Of a stretch of 64,000 nucleotides of DNA, positions 22,149 through 33,689 are shown in pieces (positions within the stretch are counted from its first letter, which is position 1; each line of letters opens with the position of its first letter). The stretch is from positions 2,059,594 through 2,123,593 of the forward strand of contig CM025850.1 in the NCBI GenBank assembly GCA_003952965.2, given 5' to 3'. The notes under the pieces were generated by a model. It saw only the letters and a program-made list of their open reading frames with translations. It was not told the origin of the DNA and searched no databases. Origin of the DNA: Morella rubra. Its lineage: Eukaryota; Streptophyta; Magnoliopsida; Fagales; Myricaceae. Made by a program: the position numbers and the translations under genes.

Positions 22149-22863
22149 TAGTATCCCAAATGGGATATGTTATCGTTTTGATTGTGTCCGGACGCTACAT
22201 GAAATCCGTCGGAACGTTTTTTATATTAAATTTAAATATTTTACTTCGTTGTTGTCTGTTCAAACGGCTATCTAAAACTGTTTGGACGCTTGGTAGTATC
22301 CCAAAAGGGATACATTGTCGTTTTGAGTCTGTCCGGACGCTATATCAACGCCATCCAAATGTTTGTATATTAAATAGTTTTGTTATCTGCTTTTTGTTCA
22401 AACGGCTATCCAAAGCTGTTTGGACACCTTGTAGTATCCCAAATGAGATACGTTGTCGTTTTGATTGTGTCGGACGCTACATGAAAGTTGTCCTTACGGT
22501 TTTTATATTAAATTTAAATAGTTTACTTCATTGTTGTCCGTTTGGAAGGCTATCTAATGCTATTCAAATGCCTGGTAGTATCCTAAAAGGGATACGTCGT
22601 CGTTTTGAGTTTGTCCGGACGCTGTATCAAAGCAGTCCGGACGTTTGTATATTAAATTTAAATAGTTTTGTTATATGTTTTTAGTTTGGACAACTATCCA
22701 AAGTTGTTCGAACTTCTTGTAGTATCCCAAAAAGAGATATGTTGTTGTTTTTCCTGTGTCCAAGTTCTCAATTGAGTGGTCCAGATGCTTTTTTATATTA
22801 AATTTGCATATTTATTTTTTTGTTACATCGTTCGGATAGATTTCATTATCTATTCGGACTGTT
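22149..22863 (+). repeat. Five tandem ~144-bp units, dimeric order
   Basis: Each unit starts TAGTATCCCAAA and contains GGGATA, one or more GTCCGGAC sites, a TTTATATTAAATTTAAATAG stretch, and an AACGGCTATC-type segment. Starts are near 22149, 22292, 22431, 22575 and 22719. Units 1 and 3 share GATTGTGTC-GGACGCTACATG; units 2 and 4 share TTTGAGT-TGTCCGGACGCT-TATCAA. This makes a higher-order repeat of about 285 bp. The array ends 40 bp before the ATG at 22903. It keeps a 203-codon frame open (22073-22684) that I do not regard as a gene. Confidence 0.85.
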
Positions 22864-22902
22864 GTTTAACCATAAGAAATCTTTTGTGTAGATTCACAAA
22901 AA

Positions 22903-24083
22903 ATGAGCAAGCGTTCGTGTACCAATAGCCAAGCTAATGACGAGCAATCTTCTGCTCCGACTCAATCGCTAGAGCAGCTTACGGCGATCATTATGTCCCG
23001 CTCGATCGTTGTCAAGTGCACATCCATTTGGCGGATTTCTATGAACTGGGATTTGAGGTGGTGGAGCAGGCAGGTTGGCTTCCGTTCCTCCAGAAGATCG
23101 ACTATGCATTGAAGAACATGGTAAGAGAATTCTATACTGCTATACTTCGGGAGATGGACCTCGAGGAGCCTAGTATGGAGGTGACTATTCGGAACGTGCA
23201 GATCACATTCTGGCCGGACGAGCTAGTGAGATTCTTGGGGTATGAGAGAAATTTGACAACATTCCCCAACTTGCCATTGAGCAACGAGGACCGGCCTATT
23301 AAGGCCGAGGTTTTTCGAAAGTTGTTGGGCCTGGATACAGCTATCTTCGAGGGAAGCAACATTCAACACATGCAGCTGCTTCCTTTTTGGAGGATCATGC
23401 ACCTAATCCTATGCTCCGCCATTGACCCGAGGAAGCACACGACGGAGCTGTCTTATGGCTGGGCCAAGTTTTTATACCTAGTAGTTATTCGGGGGCAGCC
23501 TGTTGATATGGAATCATACATCTACCAGACTATCCATGCAAAGGCCTTGAAGACCGATGTTCAGATTTCTTTGTCATACGGTATTCTTCTGACCCAGTTC
23601 CTGCACACCATGCTGGTACCAAGGGTGCCTCCACTTGGGTCAATCAATAAGGTGGCGCTCGTAAAATATATGGCCCAGACATGCCGAGTGCTTAATACTG
23701 CTTGGGCAATTAGAGTTAGACGATAGGAGTATCCTAAAGGGACGGAGGAGCAAGATACTGGACAGGGCTCAACCCAAGGACTTGGGCCACAACGTCCGAC
23801 TTAGGTGGCAAATATGACGATTGAGCTGACTGAGCGGATGCAATCGATCATGCAGCCCACCCATGAGATGGTGGGTGATATCAGTTCTCGGCTGACAGCT
23901 TTTAAGTGTACGGTCAAGAGCATGGATAATGAGTGGAAGAAGGAGGTGGCTGCGGTTCAGTCAGTCCTAAAGGGCATGGCAATGAGTGCAAAGTTACTTT
24001 CCCTAACTGAGCAGGTCGTTTTGCTTAAGGAGCACATGAGGCAAGTGCATGAGGTTCTACAGCTCGCAGATGATGAGCAGTAG
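22903..24083 (+). pseudogene. Plant transposon accessory protein (PF20167-like) with coiled-coil tail, broken
   Basis: It starts at ATG 22903 (MSKRSCTNSQANDEQ, polar head of about 35 residues). A frameshift near 23010 moves to the frame that runs 23016-23726. That stretch has the hallmarks of the 'putative plant transposon protein' domain: GWLPFL, then VREFYTAI, a WPDELVRFLG segment, LLPFWRIMHLILCSAIDPRK, and LSYGILLTQFL near the end. TAG stops at 23724-23726 and 23802-23804 interrupt the same frame, which continues to 24083 as a helical, probably coiled-coil tail (MTIELTERMQSIMQ through QVHEVLQLADDEQ). The intact ancestor would have had about 390 residues. Related domains are also known as env-like or extra ORFs of retrotransposons, so its owner is not certain. 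Here it sits among CACTA subterminal motifs, just downstream of a TCCGGAC repeat array, which favours a CACTA regulatory or DNA-binding role. Confidence 0.65.
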
Positions 24084-24384
24084 ACATTTACTTTATTTTT
24101 TTATGACATTTGTTTTTTTATTATATTTTGAGGACATTTATTTTTATATTATGTTTTAAGGAGATTTGATATATTTATGTTATTTCTATTTATTAAAACT
24201 TAGTAGAACATGTTAATTAATGTTATGTTTCTCAATTTCGTTACACTCCTTCAAACTTCGAAACTACTATCTAACATACTTAAGGTCATTTATATTATTC
24301 AAAATTTGTAATAAATTGAATGGTATGAGCTTAGAAAAAAAATCAGATGGTCAAAACCCGTTCAGACAGACGGATAACCGTCCG

Positions 24385-24735
24385 AACTACTTACTGTAAG
24401 GTTGAATAGTGTCGTATTGTGTAAGAAAATCGTCCAGATGGGACGTGGACTTCGTCCGGACGCATTCTTTTATGATGGTTGCCTTGAGACACTGTTGTTT
24501 AGGGATTTCTAAAATGGTGTCGTGAATTGTAAGTAATTGTTCAGAAGGAATGATCTTGTCCGGACATTTGTGTTTATGATTAGATACTGTCGTTTGGGAA
24601 TTTCTAAAACGGTGTGTGAAATGTAAGATAGTGTTCGGACGGGATAATTCCCATCCGGACAGGTTTGTTTATGATCAAATGCTGTCGTTTGGTGGTTTTA
24701 AAATTATGTTATGAGCTGTAAGTTTGCATGCAGAC
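24385..24735 (+). repeat. Tandem ~100-bp units downstream of accessory gene
   Basis: Three diverged units share TTTATGAT-x-ACTGT(C/T)GTTT-GG-TTTCTAAAA, beginning near 24470, 24573 and 24669. Each is linked to TCCGGAC or TTCGGACGG sites. With the array at 22149-22863, the gene is bracketed by motif-bearing repeats. 24736-25530 has further single motifs and no supported gene. Confidence 0.65.
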
Positions 24736-25530
24736 GTTAATCAAGAAGTTCGGACGGTGTGAAATTTTAGGCGGCAACAATTCCCTCAAAATCTTATACA
24801 CGTCAGCGTCCAAACCCTCTTTTGGACGTCTGAAAGGTGGTTTAGTGTTTGAAAGATGGGAAACCGTAGACATAAAGTAAAAAGGGGAAAAACTTAGAAA
24901 ATGAGAGATTTGAGCAAGAGGAGAAAAGGGGAACAGATTTTGGGCATCCAACCATATTGAAAAAGGTGTGGAAGGAGCAACTCATTTGGGATTTCACATT
25001 GAAGTGCATTTGAGGTTAGTGGGTTTCAAATTTTTTTTTTTGGATGAAAAGTATGGATTTTAGAATATCAAAGCATGTGTTTTTCGAAGTTTTAGGGTCT
25101 AAAATGATAGCAATGGAGTTTGGGGTTGGTTGTGATGTGTTTATATTGAAGTATTTGCAATTTGGTTTGATTTTGGCTTATTTTTGGATAAATTTTGGCA
25201 TCTGTTCATTGAAGAACAGTGTTGTTCAACAATAGCAGTCTAGACAGATTATGGTCCATTCGAACGCTCTTGTTTGGTTTAGACGCTTTGCAAATTCCGT
25301 TCGAACGCTAATATGTATCGTTCGGAAAGTTATGACTCTGTCCGAACCGTTTTTACAATTATGTTTCATGCATTCATTTAGTAGCCTTAGACCATTTAAG
25401 AATTACACCAAGTTCGGATAACGAACTCTGTATAATTCTTGAATTATCCATGTTGTGGACAGTTTAAGTATACAATATCCGTAATGTGCATAATTGTATC
25501 TGCTATTGTGACAGATGTGTTTAGAAATTT

Positions 25531-26010
25531 GGCTAAAATATTATGTGTGCCCCTATGGTATAGACTTTTCCTAGATATATCCCTAGCGTTCATTTTGTTT
25601 TCCCACTGCCCTATGGTGATGTACCTTTCCTAAAAATACCCCTTCGTCCATGATCCATCTACAAACTAACGAAATTTGCTGAGCTGTCAAAAAATTCCAC
25701 ATCATAACCAATAGAAAGAAGACACGTTTTAAATTTGCTGACTAGGCTAATGTCCCTGTGGTTCCCATACACTCTACCCTGTCAAGAAAAATGTCATGCC
25801 AAAAATACCCATGCCACATTAGTAAAAAAGGAAAAAAAAAATACCTTTCGAAAACTGCCGTATGTTCCCCAAACACCTTCAATCCCCAAATCTAAATACC
25901 TTTAAAAAATAGTCCTATGTTCCTTGAACCCATTTGATCCTCAAATCTCCTAACCTTCCATCCCCAAATTAGGGGAACCCTAGGTTCAGCTCCCCATTAT
26001 TTCCCCAAAT
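25531..26010 (+). repeat. MULE left terminal inverted repeat
   Basis: It pairs with about 33690-34150. The first 300 bp align closely (for example TATAGACTTTTCCT, ATATATCCCTAG, TTCATTTTGTTTTCCC); the inner 150 bp are more diverged, with repeated TCCCCAAAT phrases. The GRF gene start codon lies just inside, so the repeat probably carries its promoter. Confidence 0.85.
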
Positions 26011-26019
26011 CTGTCGGTG

Positions 26020-27614
26020 ATGTCTCATAGACGCAGCTCTACAGCAAGCATTGTGAGTGATGGTAGATCTGTATCTGAGGAAAGGAGCGACGGAAATGTG
26101 GATGTGAGACCTCTGTGCTTCTATAGAATTAGTGCTCGGGTAAGGTTTAGCAAGATGTCACTCAATCCAAGATGAAGATTTTGGAGTTGCTCACAATATT
26201 CGGCCAAAACGGTGAGTACATACGTCACTCAATCTCTACAGTAGTAGCTAGCTCTCTCTCTTCCAAATTATACTGCACGCCAAGTGTATGACCAATTGGC
26301 CAATTGGGTCACAGAACAAAGCAGTTTTACATTCAGGAGCTCATCATAAATTTTGATGCAACTGCATATGGTCATGGCAGTTAGTGTTGCCATGAATTAT
26401 GGTCCTTTTTTGTATACATTTATGCCTTGTTTTAGTAACTTGTAGATGGGAGATCTAACTGTGCAGGTGTTCCTTTTTGTTTCTGTTCTCTAGTACGCCA
26501 AGGAATTTCATTCTGACTGATCATGGCATACCAGTTTTCATTAGTTTCATTGCACAATTTGTAGTAATACTTTTGCACAACTTTTAGATATTTGTAGTAT
26601 TAATGAGACCAATCTTTTAATGATATCCTTAAAGTCAGGTGTCTTAGAATGTCGGCATAGCTCCTAGGGTGCATGCTGACTTATAGATAGAGAGTTGTAA
26701 TAATATGTGTAAAAGTATGACCTCTGTAGCTTGTAGGCACCTTCAAAGGATACAGCAGTGGAAGGATAATTATATAGAAATCTATATATGATCTGGTAAG
26801 GTGGTAGGTTTGAGTACCCGTGTTTATCTGCTTCAGTGAGATATCCAGCTGCCTTTATAGTGACTCAAGCTCTTTGCTCCTTAAAGGGCCAAGATCTTCT
26901 CCAAGAAGATGCCTAACAATATGATGGCAATTGGCAATCAATCAATTGCATAAATGGCAATCTGTGTTCTTCTAAATTTTCCAAAATTGAACAAGTAGAA
27001 TAGAAATAGAAATACTTATGCGTGCATTGTAGGGATTCATGACGTGCTTTAAGCTTCAAGTATTCCTGCTGACTACTCAACTCCTAAGTACATTAAATTG
27101 TATTAGACATGTACCATTCATGATACCCCATGCAGCTGATGTTCGAATCATATCAAATGAAGTGGTAGTGGCTATATAGGGGATCATAGTTATGGATACT
27201 TTTTGATTGGTTCCTTTGGTGGTCAATGTCGTCATCTGGGGCAAAACATAAACTTGGAACTGGTTGATTATAATCATACTGGTTTTATAGTTGGATTTCA
27301 AATTTGATGATTTATTTATTGCCTCTACATGAGCATTTTTTTTTTTTTTTTTGTAGAGGAACAAGGCTTGCAGTTATTTTGAATGGATTGATCCACCCTT
27401 TCAGCAACAAGAGGAAGATGAACTAGATAGTCTCCTATGCCAGCTGAAGACAATGGAGAAGAAGTTGAAGATTATAGAGGAGCGACAAAACAGAACAGAT
27501 GAACTCCTCCTTAAACAGAGCTATATGGAGGATCAGTTAAAGCTATACGAGGAGAAGTTGAAGTCCATGGAGGAGATCTTGAAGGATATGGATGAGAAGC
27601 TGAAGCGGCTTTAG
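26020..27614 (+). pseudogene. GRF-type zinc-finger / coiled-coil protein of the MULE (two exons, one stop)
   Basis: Exon 1 (26020-26211, 64 codons) starts MSHRRSSTASIVSDGR and runs into a split GRF zinc finger: PLCFYRISARVRFSK, then NPR-stop-RFWSCSQYSAKT. The intron begins GTGAGT at 26212 and ends TTTTGTAG at 27356, in phase 0. Exon 2 (27357-27614, 86 codons) resumes with ACSYFEWIDPPFQQQEE, the second half of the GRF finger, then a heptad-rich coiled coil (about 60 residues) ending LKDMDEKLKRL. GRF fingers have the order C-x-C, NPGRRFxxC, C-x-YFxW; most are visible, with the first C-x-C partly lost. The only in-frame stop, TGA at 26173-26175, replaces an Arg codon and fits a C-to-T change at CpG. 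GRF fingers bind nucleic acid; a role in MULE transposition is inferred. Confidence 0.75.
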
Positions 27615-28275
27615 TTAGTTATGTTGGGGTCATGGGTTTTATTTTGTTGTTGTATTTACTTTTGTTGTGGCTTTGAATGCAATTCAATGTAATTGGCCAT
27701 TACTTTATCTAGCTTGGTAGATGTGTTTACCTATTTTGTTGTCTGTACCCCTTTCAAAGACATACAATATATTTACTTATGTTGTGGTTCTGAAAGGAAG
27801 TCAATTTAGTTGTATATTGCTTTTCCTAGAATGGTAGCAAGTCCTCATTACCCCTGATTTATGTTACCTATTCAATATCTTTCTTCATATTTTATATTAA
27901 TAACAGATTCAACAATACAGAACCATTCAACTAACCACAGTAGTCACGATCTACCATAATTCCTGCACCACTTCAAAAGACAAGTGCCCAAAATGAGTGA
28001 CACCATAAGTTTGGACTGAAACTCACAATCTGCCCTAACATGGACACCTTCAAAAATATATAACATCATTATAGATTATCCATATCCAATGCCATTACAG
28101 ATTCTACATATCCAAGGTCAATCCAAAAAGCCATCAATACTGGCTCAGTCATTCTACATATCCAATGTCAACCCCAAAATACATAACATATACAGATTCT
28201 ACAAATTGACATAACAACAAATCAAACATTGCTTCCACACTACTGGCTGGGTCAAACTATTGGCAGCTTGCAGGG

Positions 28276-31200
28276 CTAGTGTCTCAATTGTGTCGGTTGT
28301 GATCCACCTTCAATCCTTGTCTGTCCCTGTTGCGAAGTGAATTTATAATTAGTAAGGCACGTAATGAAAACTATTGCACTTTTTTTAAATCAAACATTGC
28401 TTACCTCAGATATGTCTTTCCTCTTTCTCGTACTCTTCTTGGCAAGCAATCCCATTGGCTGAAATGGAGTTGCTTGCTGTGATCCTTGTCCCTAATTTTT
28501 AACAAATTATATATATATATATTTTAGTCAAAACCAGTAGTATGCATTATTATAAAAAAAATAACAATAAGTATTTTTTCCATTACCTCCGTTGCACATT
28601 CCCTTCGAGTCTCAAGTGGCTATGATGGTTGCATTGTCTGTGATCCTCGAACCTAAATGTAAGTGGGTACAATTGAAAACAATCATTTTTTATTTGTCAT
28701 GTCAGATTCATTAACCCTTTTGATCACTTTGTCCTTACCTTAGTTCCAAATTTCTTTCGTGGAGATCTTCTCGGCTGTGTTGTAAAGACTTGTGTTTCCT
28801 CTCTAGTATGAACCTGTATATTAAGCTGTGTAAGTAATTATGTTTCATCTAATAGAAAGGTGAATGAGTTATGATAAAACAGATCTTATGTCACAAGGTT
28901 CTACAGTCATTGTTGTAGTATTTCCAGCAGGCTGTGATGCTCCACTTGACGGTCCGGCCTTATCCTGAAATGAATCTAATGTCAGTAATTATTTAAAGTG
29001 TTGTAATAAAACTCGTTTAGCCACTTAATGTCACCTGATTTGCAGCTTTCTTCTTAGATGGCTTCTTCAGGTATATTCTGCGGTTAGGATTTTGCGGGTA
29101 ATTGCATCTCCTTGCATTATTGCCAAGAACGCCACATGTCCTGCAACGAACCGGTAAGCTGCACCAACTAACGTTATACGGATGTTGTGGCTCATCATCT
29201 GCTTGCACCCTTGATTTTCTCGGACGGCCAGGCATAGACCGAATCACAGGAGGTCCTATAGGTAATACATCCACACGAGGCCACTTTCCTAGTCCAGGTA
29301 TCACGTGTACCACATGTGCGTAAGAAGCTGTGTGTGCTGCCTTCCGATAGCAATCATGGACGTAATCCTCAGAGAGCAACTTATCAAAATAAATAGCAGC
29401 ATAAGCATGCGCACATGGGATGCCGTTTAGCTGCCATCATCCACAACTGCATTCCCGGGCTCCAATGTTAACCAGTTTACGATCCCCATCAGTTGTATCA
29501 ACCTCAAAACTGGTCCCATCTGTCTACTGGCAAATGCAATGCCTAGCATCGTGTTTGCTCTTCTCAAGCTTCCTCTATATATGAGGACAAATATCCCAAG
29601 TTGTAGTTTGGAGCATCGCTCGTTTGTGCTTGAACCGGTTCATCAATAGACGTCTGATATCCTCCATCATCGTCAAGATAGGCTTATCCTTTGTTTCTTT
29701 GATCCACGAATTGAATGTTTCAGTGATGTTACTAAGTAGACAATCACTTTTTGAGTTTGTACTAAATGCATGACAAGACCACCCTTTAGAGTCAACCTCT
29801 GTCAAATACTTCCAAGCTTTTTCATTTACCCTTTCCAAGTCCGCCATAGCTCTGTCAAACCTAGATCTTGTACACACACATGCTGCCTTCCATAAGAGAT
29901 CCTTCATAGACTTGTGTCTCCACTGCCTGCTCTTCAAGTTGGCGTGCAAGTGCTTCACACAATGTCGCTGCTCATCATTTAGCACTAACTTCTCTAGTGC
30001 CTCCCAAAACCCCTTCAAAACTGTTTGTAGTTCGTATAGAATATCAATACATGGTTATTAGTTATGAAACAAAAGAGCAAACAGATGGTGTGCACTAACC
30101 TTTTGCCTGTTTGACATCTAACACCATAGGTGCAGATCCTCTGATCTAATATTCTCTATGAGTATCTCTATAAATCATGTCCATGAAGATCGACGTTCCA
30201 CCTCTGCCACTACGTACGCAAGTGGGTACATATCATCATTCGCATCTTTTGCCATTGTATATAGCAACTGGCCTCCAAATGGGCCCTTGAGGTGACAACC
30301 ATCAAGGCAAATCAATTGCCTAACCCCAGCCAATAACCCACATTTAGGAGCCTCAAGCATGACGTACATGCGCTGGAAAAGATGTCTGTTTCTCTAAATC
30401 TCCACCCATGAACCAGGGTTCCACTTATAAACAGTCATTGCGTAGTCGCATACAAACTTGTACTGGTCCGCATGCCTCCCATAGACCAGTTCAAGTGCCA
30501 TCTTGTTTGCCTGATACATGTGATTCTTAGAGACTTGCACTTTATAGTCTCTACAAATATTCCCTTCCGATGTAGTGGGTGGAATGTTAGAGTCGTCCCT
30601 GATATTTTCGACGTACTGACCAGCTGTAAATTTGGCAATCAACTTTTTGTTCTTATGGTACATGCCACAAGTGTGCTTCGAGTTAAATGTCTTAATCTAA
30701 ACCGCTTCTTTACCGTATATAAAATAAACGTGGATCCGCCAACCACACTTGAGTGCACAAACCATTGTAACCTTCTTCTTGTCACTCTTAAGGCAGCGAT
30801 AGTCATAATTATTTTGGATGTTGTGCAACATTAAAGCCTTTTTAAATAGGGCCAAATCTCTAAACTTCATCCCCTTTTCAAGATAAACTGTACCATCCTC
30901 CAACTCCTCTTCTCAGAAGTCGATTGCCTTTCTTTTACGTGGTTTGTCCCCATCAGAAACATTATACTCACTCGTACTTTCCATTACATCATCGTCCAAA
31001 CCCCAAACAATCATAGGCTAGTCCACTGAAACATCAGTCTTTGCACCTTGCCCAAACCACTCCATCGATGCCTTTCTAGCATCATCTCCACTCTCATCAT
31101 TCTGAACTGCATATTCATATAGTTCAGAATCATAGTCAGACTCATCAAAATCACTGACATCAGCTTCATTATTACCCCCCCCCCCCCCAAATATCACCAC

Positions 31201-31567
31201 CAGAATCAATTGCCTCTCCATCACTATTGACACCCTCGGCGTCCTTCAATATATCCCCGACATTAACACCCATTACATCCTCAACTTAGACAACCTCGGG
31301 TTCCTGAACCATATCCTCAGCATCAACACCCATATCATCAACATGGACACCCTCAGCATCCTGAACCATATCTTTCGTACTCATATCTTCTTGAACATCA
31401 TGAAAAACCAAATCTTCTTCATTCACATTTTCCATTACATCTGCTTCAAGCACTAACACTAGTTGACTAGTAGCATGCTCAATGTAAATTCTCAATGTGT
31501 ACCAACCTTCAAGAAGAATTCTCACAGTGATCGTCAAGATATCAGTGTCACATTTTAGAGGGGTCAT
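28276..31567 (-). pseudogene. MURA-type MULE transposase, multi-exon, broken
   Basis: Minus strand, 5' to 3': an acidic N-terminal region (31567-31018, with a 14-C homopolymer at 31175-31188 breaking the frame); a MuDR DNA-binding-type domain (GMKFRDLALFKKALM, then MVCALKCGWRIHV; 30903-30697); a linker with YGRHADQYKFVCDY; the MULE catalytic domain (LICLDGCHLKGPFGGQLLYT near 30310, then MSNRQKG across an intron at about 30020-30100, and SLITETFN-like region near 29715); a SWIM zinc finger (CSC-x-W-x-NGIPCAHAYA near 29430); and a basic GRPRKSR plus CxxCGxxxxNxxxC knuckle (29280-29090). Small exons follow: about 28885-28964, 28739-28813, 28587-28652, 28405-28491, 28276-28326. The family motif SDRQKG is SNRQKG here, losing a catalytic Asp. 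Several stops and frameshifts; inactive. Confidence 0.88.
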
Positions 31568-33689
31568 TTCAGACTGAGAGTCATCTCACTCTAGCTGACA
31601 CCACAACTCCACAGCATCTACTTAATTCAAAGTTGTCTTCAACAACGTCCACAGATGGGTTATTGAGATACAGTCAGGGTCAAGGTTGCCTAAATCGCTA
31701 ACCTCCCCTCCAATGTAGTCCCCCTTCCAAAACTCCACTCTCTCTCCATGATGCATAATAATTTTTACCATCTGCAAATTGAATGTAGAAAGTCAAATAT
31801 TTTAACCTGCCATGGTGCGTAAATTTGCTAACCAAATAATCAAACCTGCATTTGTATGAAAGGATAGATAATAAGAGATAAGAGAAGGAGAGTGGGGGGA
31901 CAATAGTTTTAAATTTCTAAGCTACTGTACATTCATTCACACATAGTTGCTCACTTCACATAGTCCCCAAGGAAGAAAATTAAATAAATGGTGAAACTTA
32001 AACAAAACAAAATCTAATGTTTTTACCCATCTTTCTCTTTTTCCCAAGCAATAAGCTTTACCCAAATGGTTAGTCTTTTCTTTTAACCAAATCAGTTTTG
32101 TTTTTCTCTAGATATGAGAGTTATTAAAATGACTACAACTAGACAGTAGCATTTTAAAGTACCTTTTAAAATGACAACAACTAGTCAGCAGCATTTAAGA
32201 AGCTTATGACAGTTATTAACTACAAGTATTTTAAAAAATTCCATTCTTCGAAATTAGGCTAAAATTCATTTTCTTTTTAAATTCCAACCTACTTTGATGA
32301 TTCTTGCTTAAGAATAAAGTACAGTATTTCAGCAAAGACTAAACAAAGATCATATCCTGATCAAACTGTAATCTCACAAGGAAAGCATGTAGCACCATGC
32401 TTTTAGTGGGATTACTAAACAAAGATAACAAGTGTGAGCCACCCAAAAATACAGAGGCATGTAGCACCATAACAGTGGTTCAAATGCAGTGAAAGAAAAT
32501 CCCAAGTCCATGTAACTGGTATAGAGCCAATATGTGTATCATATTATTCAACACTTTATTCTCCATAGCTTAATATATTTTGAAGAACATAAGGCTAGAT
32601 CAAGCATTATTCTTAGTAGTCAGGACCCCATCATCTTCTTTTTCGCATCAGTATTACTATTGTTTTAAGGAAAAGTTTTGCCATTATTCAGAAAAATACA
32701 CCAAAGAGGACACACAGACCATATCCTGATCAAAATGTAATCTCACAATGAAAGCAACTATTAATAACAGAATGTGTTTCAATCCTGAAAATACTACAGT
32801 AAATACTTATGAAGATGAGAAGCGTCGACTATCCCTCATAGATAACACATAAAATAACACAAGGTGATAAAATAAGAAGCCCAGAAGAATTAATTCATTA
32901 AAAGGTTTCTCTACATAGAGTTTGTTGTTTTTCCTTGTCTCTATGATAGAGATTCTAAGATGAATTCATCTTTCTCCAAACTGTTTCTTGTTATAATAAT
33001 TGAAATTCATTCTCACAGAGTATAGTGCCAAATCTTTGATCAAAGTACAGTACTCTAAACATTGTTTATATTCAAAACGAAAAATTATTTCAAGTGCCAA
33101 TCTTGGACAACTAGTACAGTGCAAAGGATTGTTGGAAAAGAGTATTATAACACTTATCCAATTAATTCCTCATCTGATTAAATATTCAAAGTGTAATGAT
33201 GTCGATGTTAGCAAACTGAACTAAATGTAAACCACAGGGACATAAGGAAACCTTAAGTATACAAACGCTACCCTGAATTAGTCAGACACACATCTCAATA
33301 ATAAACGACAATATGATAAAAAGACAGCTTGATATTCTAGAAGGGATCACTTCGTTAATATATGGGCAAATGAAAAAGTTGCAATTCAACCAAGGGGGGA
33401 CACATTTCTAGTGGACAATATTCAATTCAACAAAAGGGGGGACATGTATGGGTGGACGATATTCAATTCATATATGTAGTTGGCCCACTGGTTTTGAAAA
33501 CTACTACTTTATGGCTTCAAAAATAAACCCATCGAACATTCCCAAAATAGAAAACCATATAAAGTACTGACATTTTCAACAACAAAGACCTGTACACTTT
33601 GAAAACCATATAAAAGTACTGAAAAATTTTTCTTTAAAAAGTTTCGTTACTTACCTTTTGCAAACCTGTGGAGCGATCCTTTCGTTAAA
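31568..33689. other. MULE internal non-coding sequence
   Basis: This AT-rich stretch lies between the transposase start and the right terminal repeat. It may hold the 5' untranslated region and first intron of the transposase (TATA-like and splice-like sites are too common here to call). The phrase CATATCCTGATCAAA-TGTAATCTCACAA recurs at 32352 and 32722. No gene is supported. Confidence 0.4.

Noticed and set aside
22073..22684. 203-codon open frame on plus
   Set aside because: It translates the 144-bp tandem array; unit length is a multiple of three or nearly so, which keeps the frame open. The peptide repeats with the DNA units and has no recognised domain.
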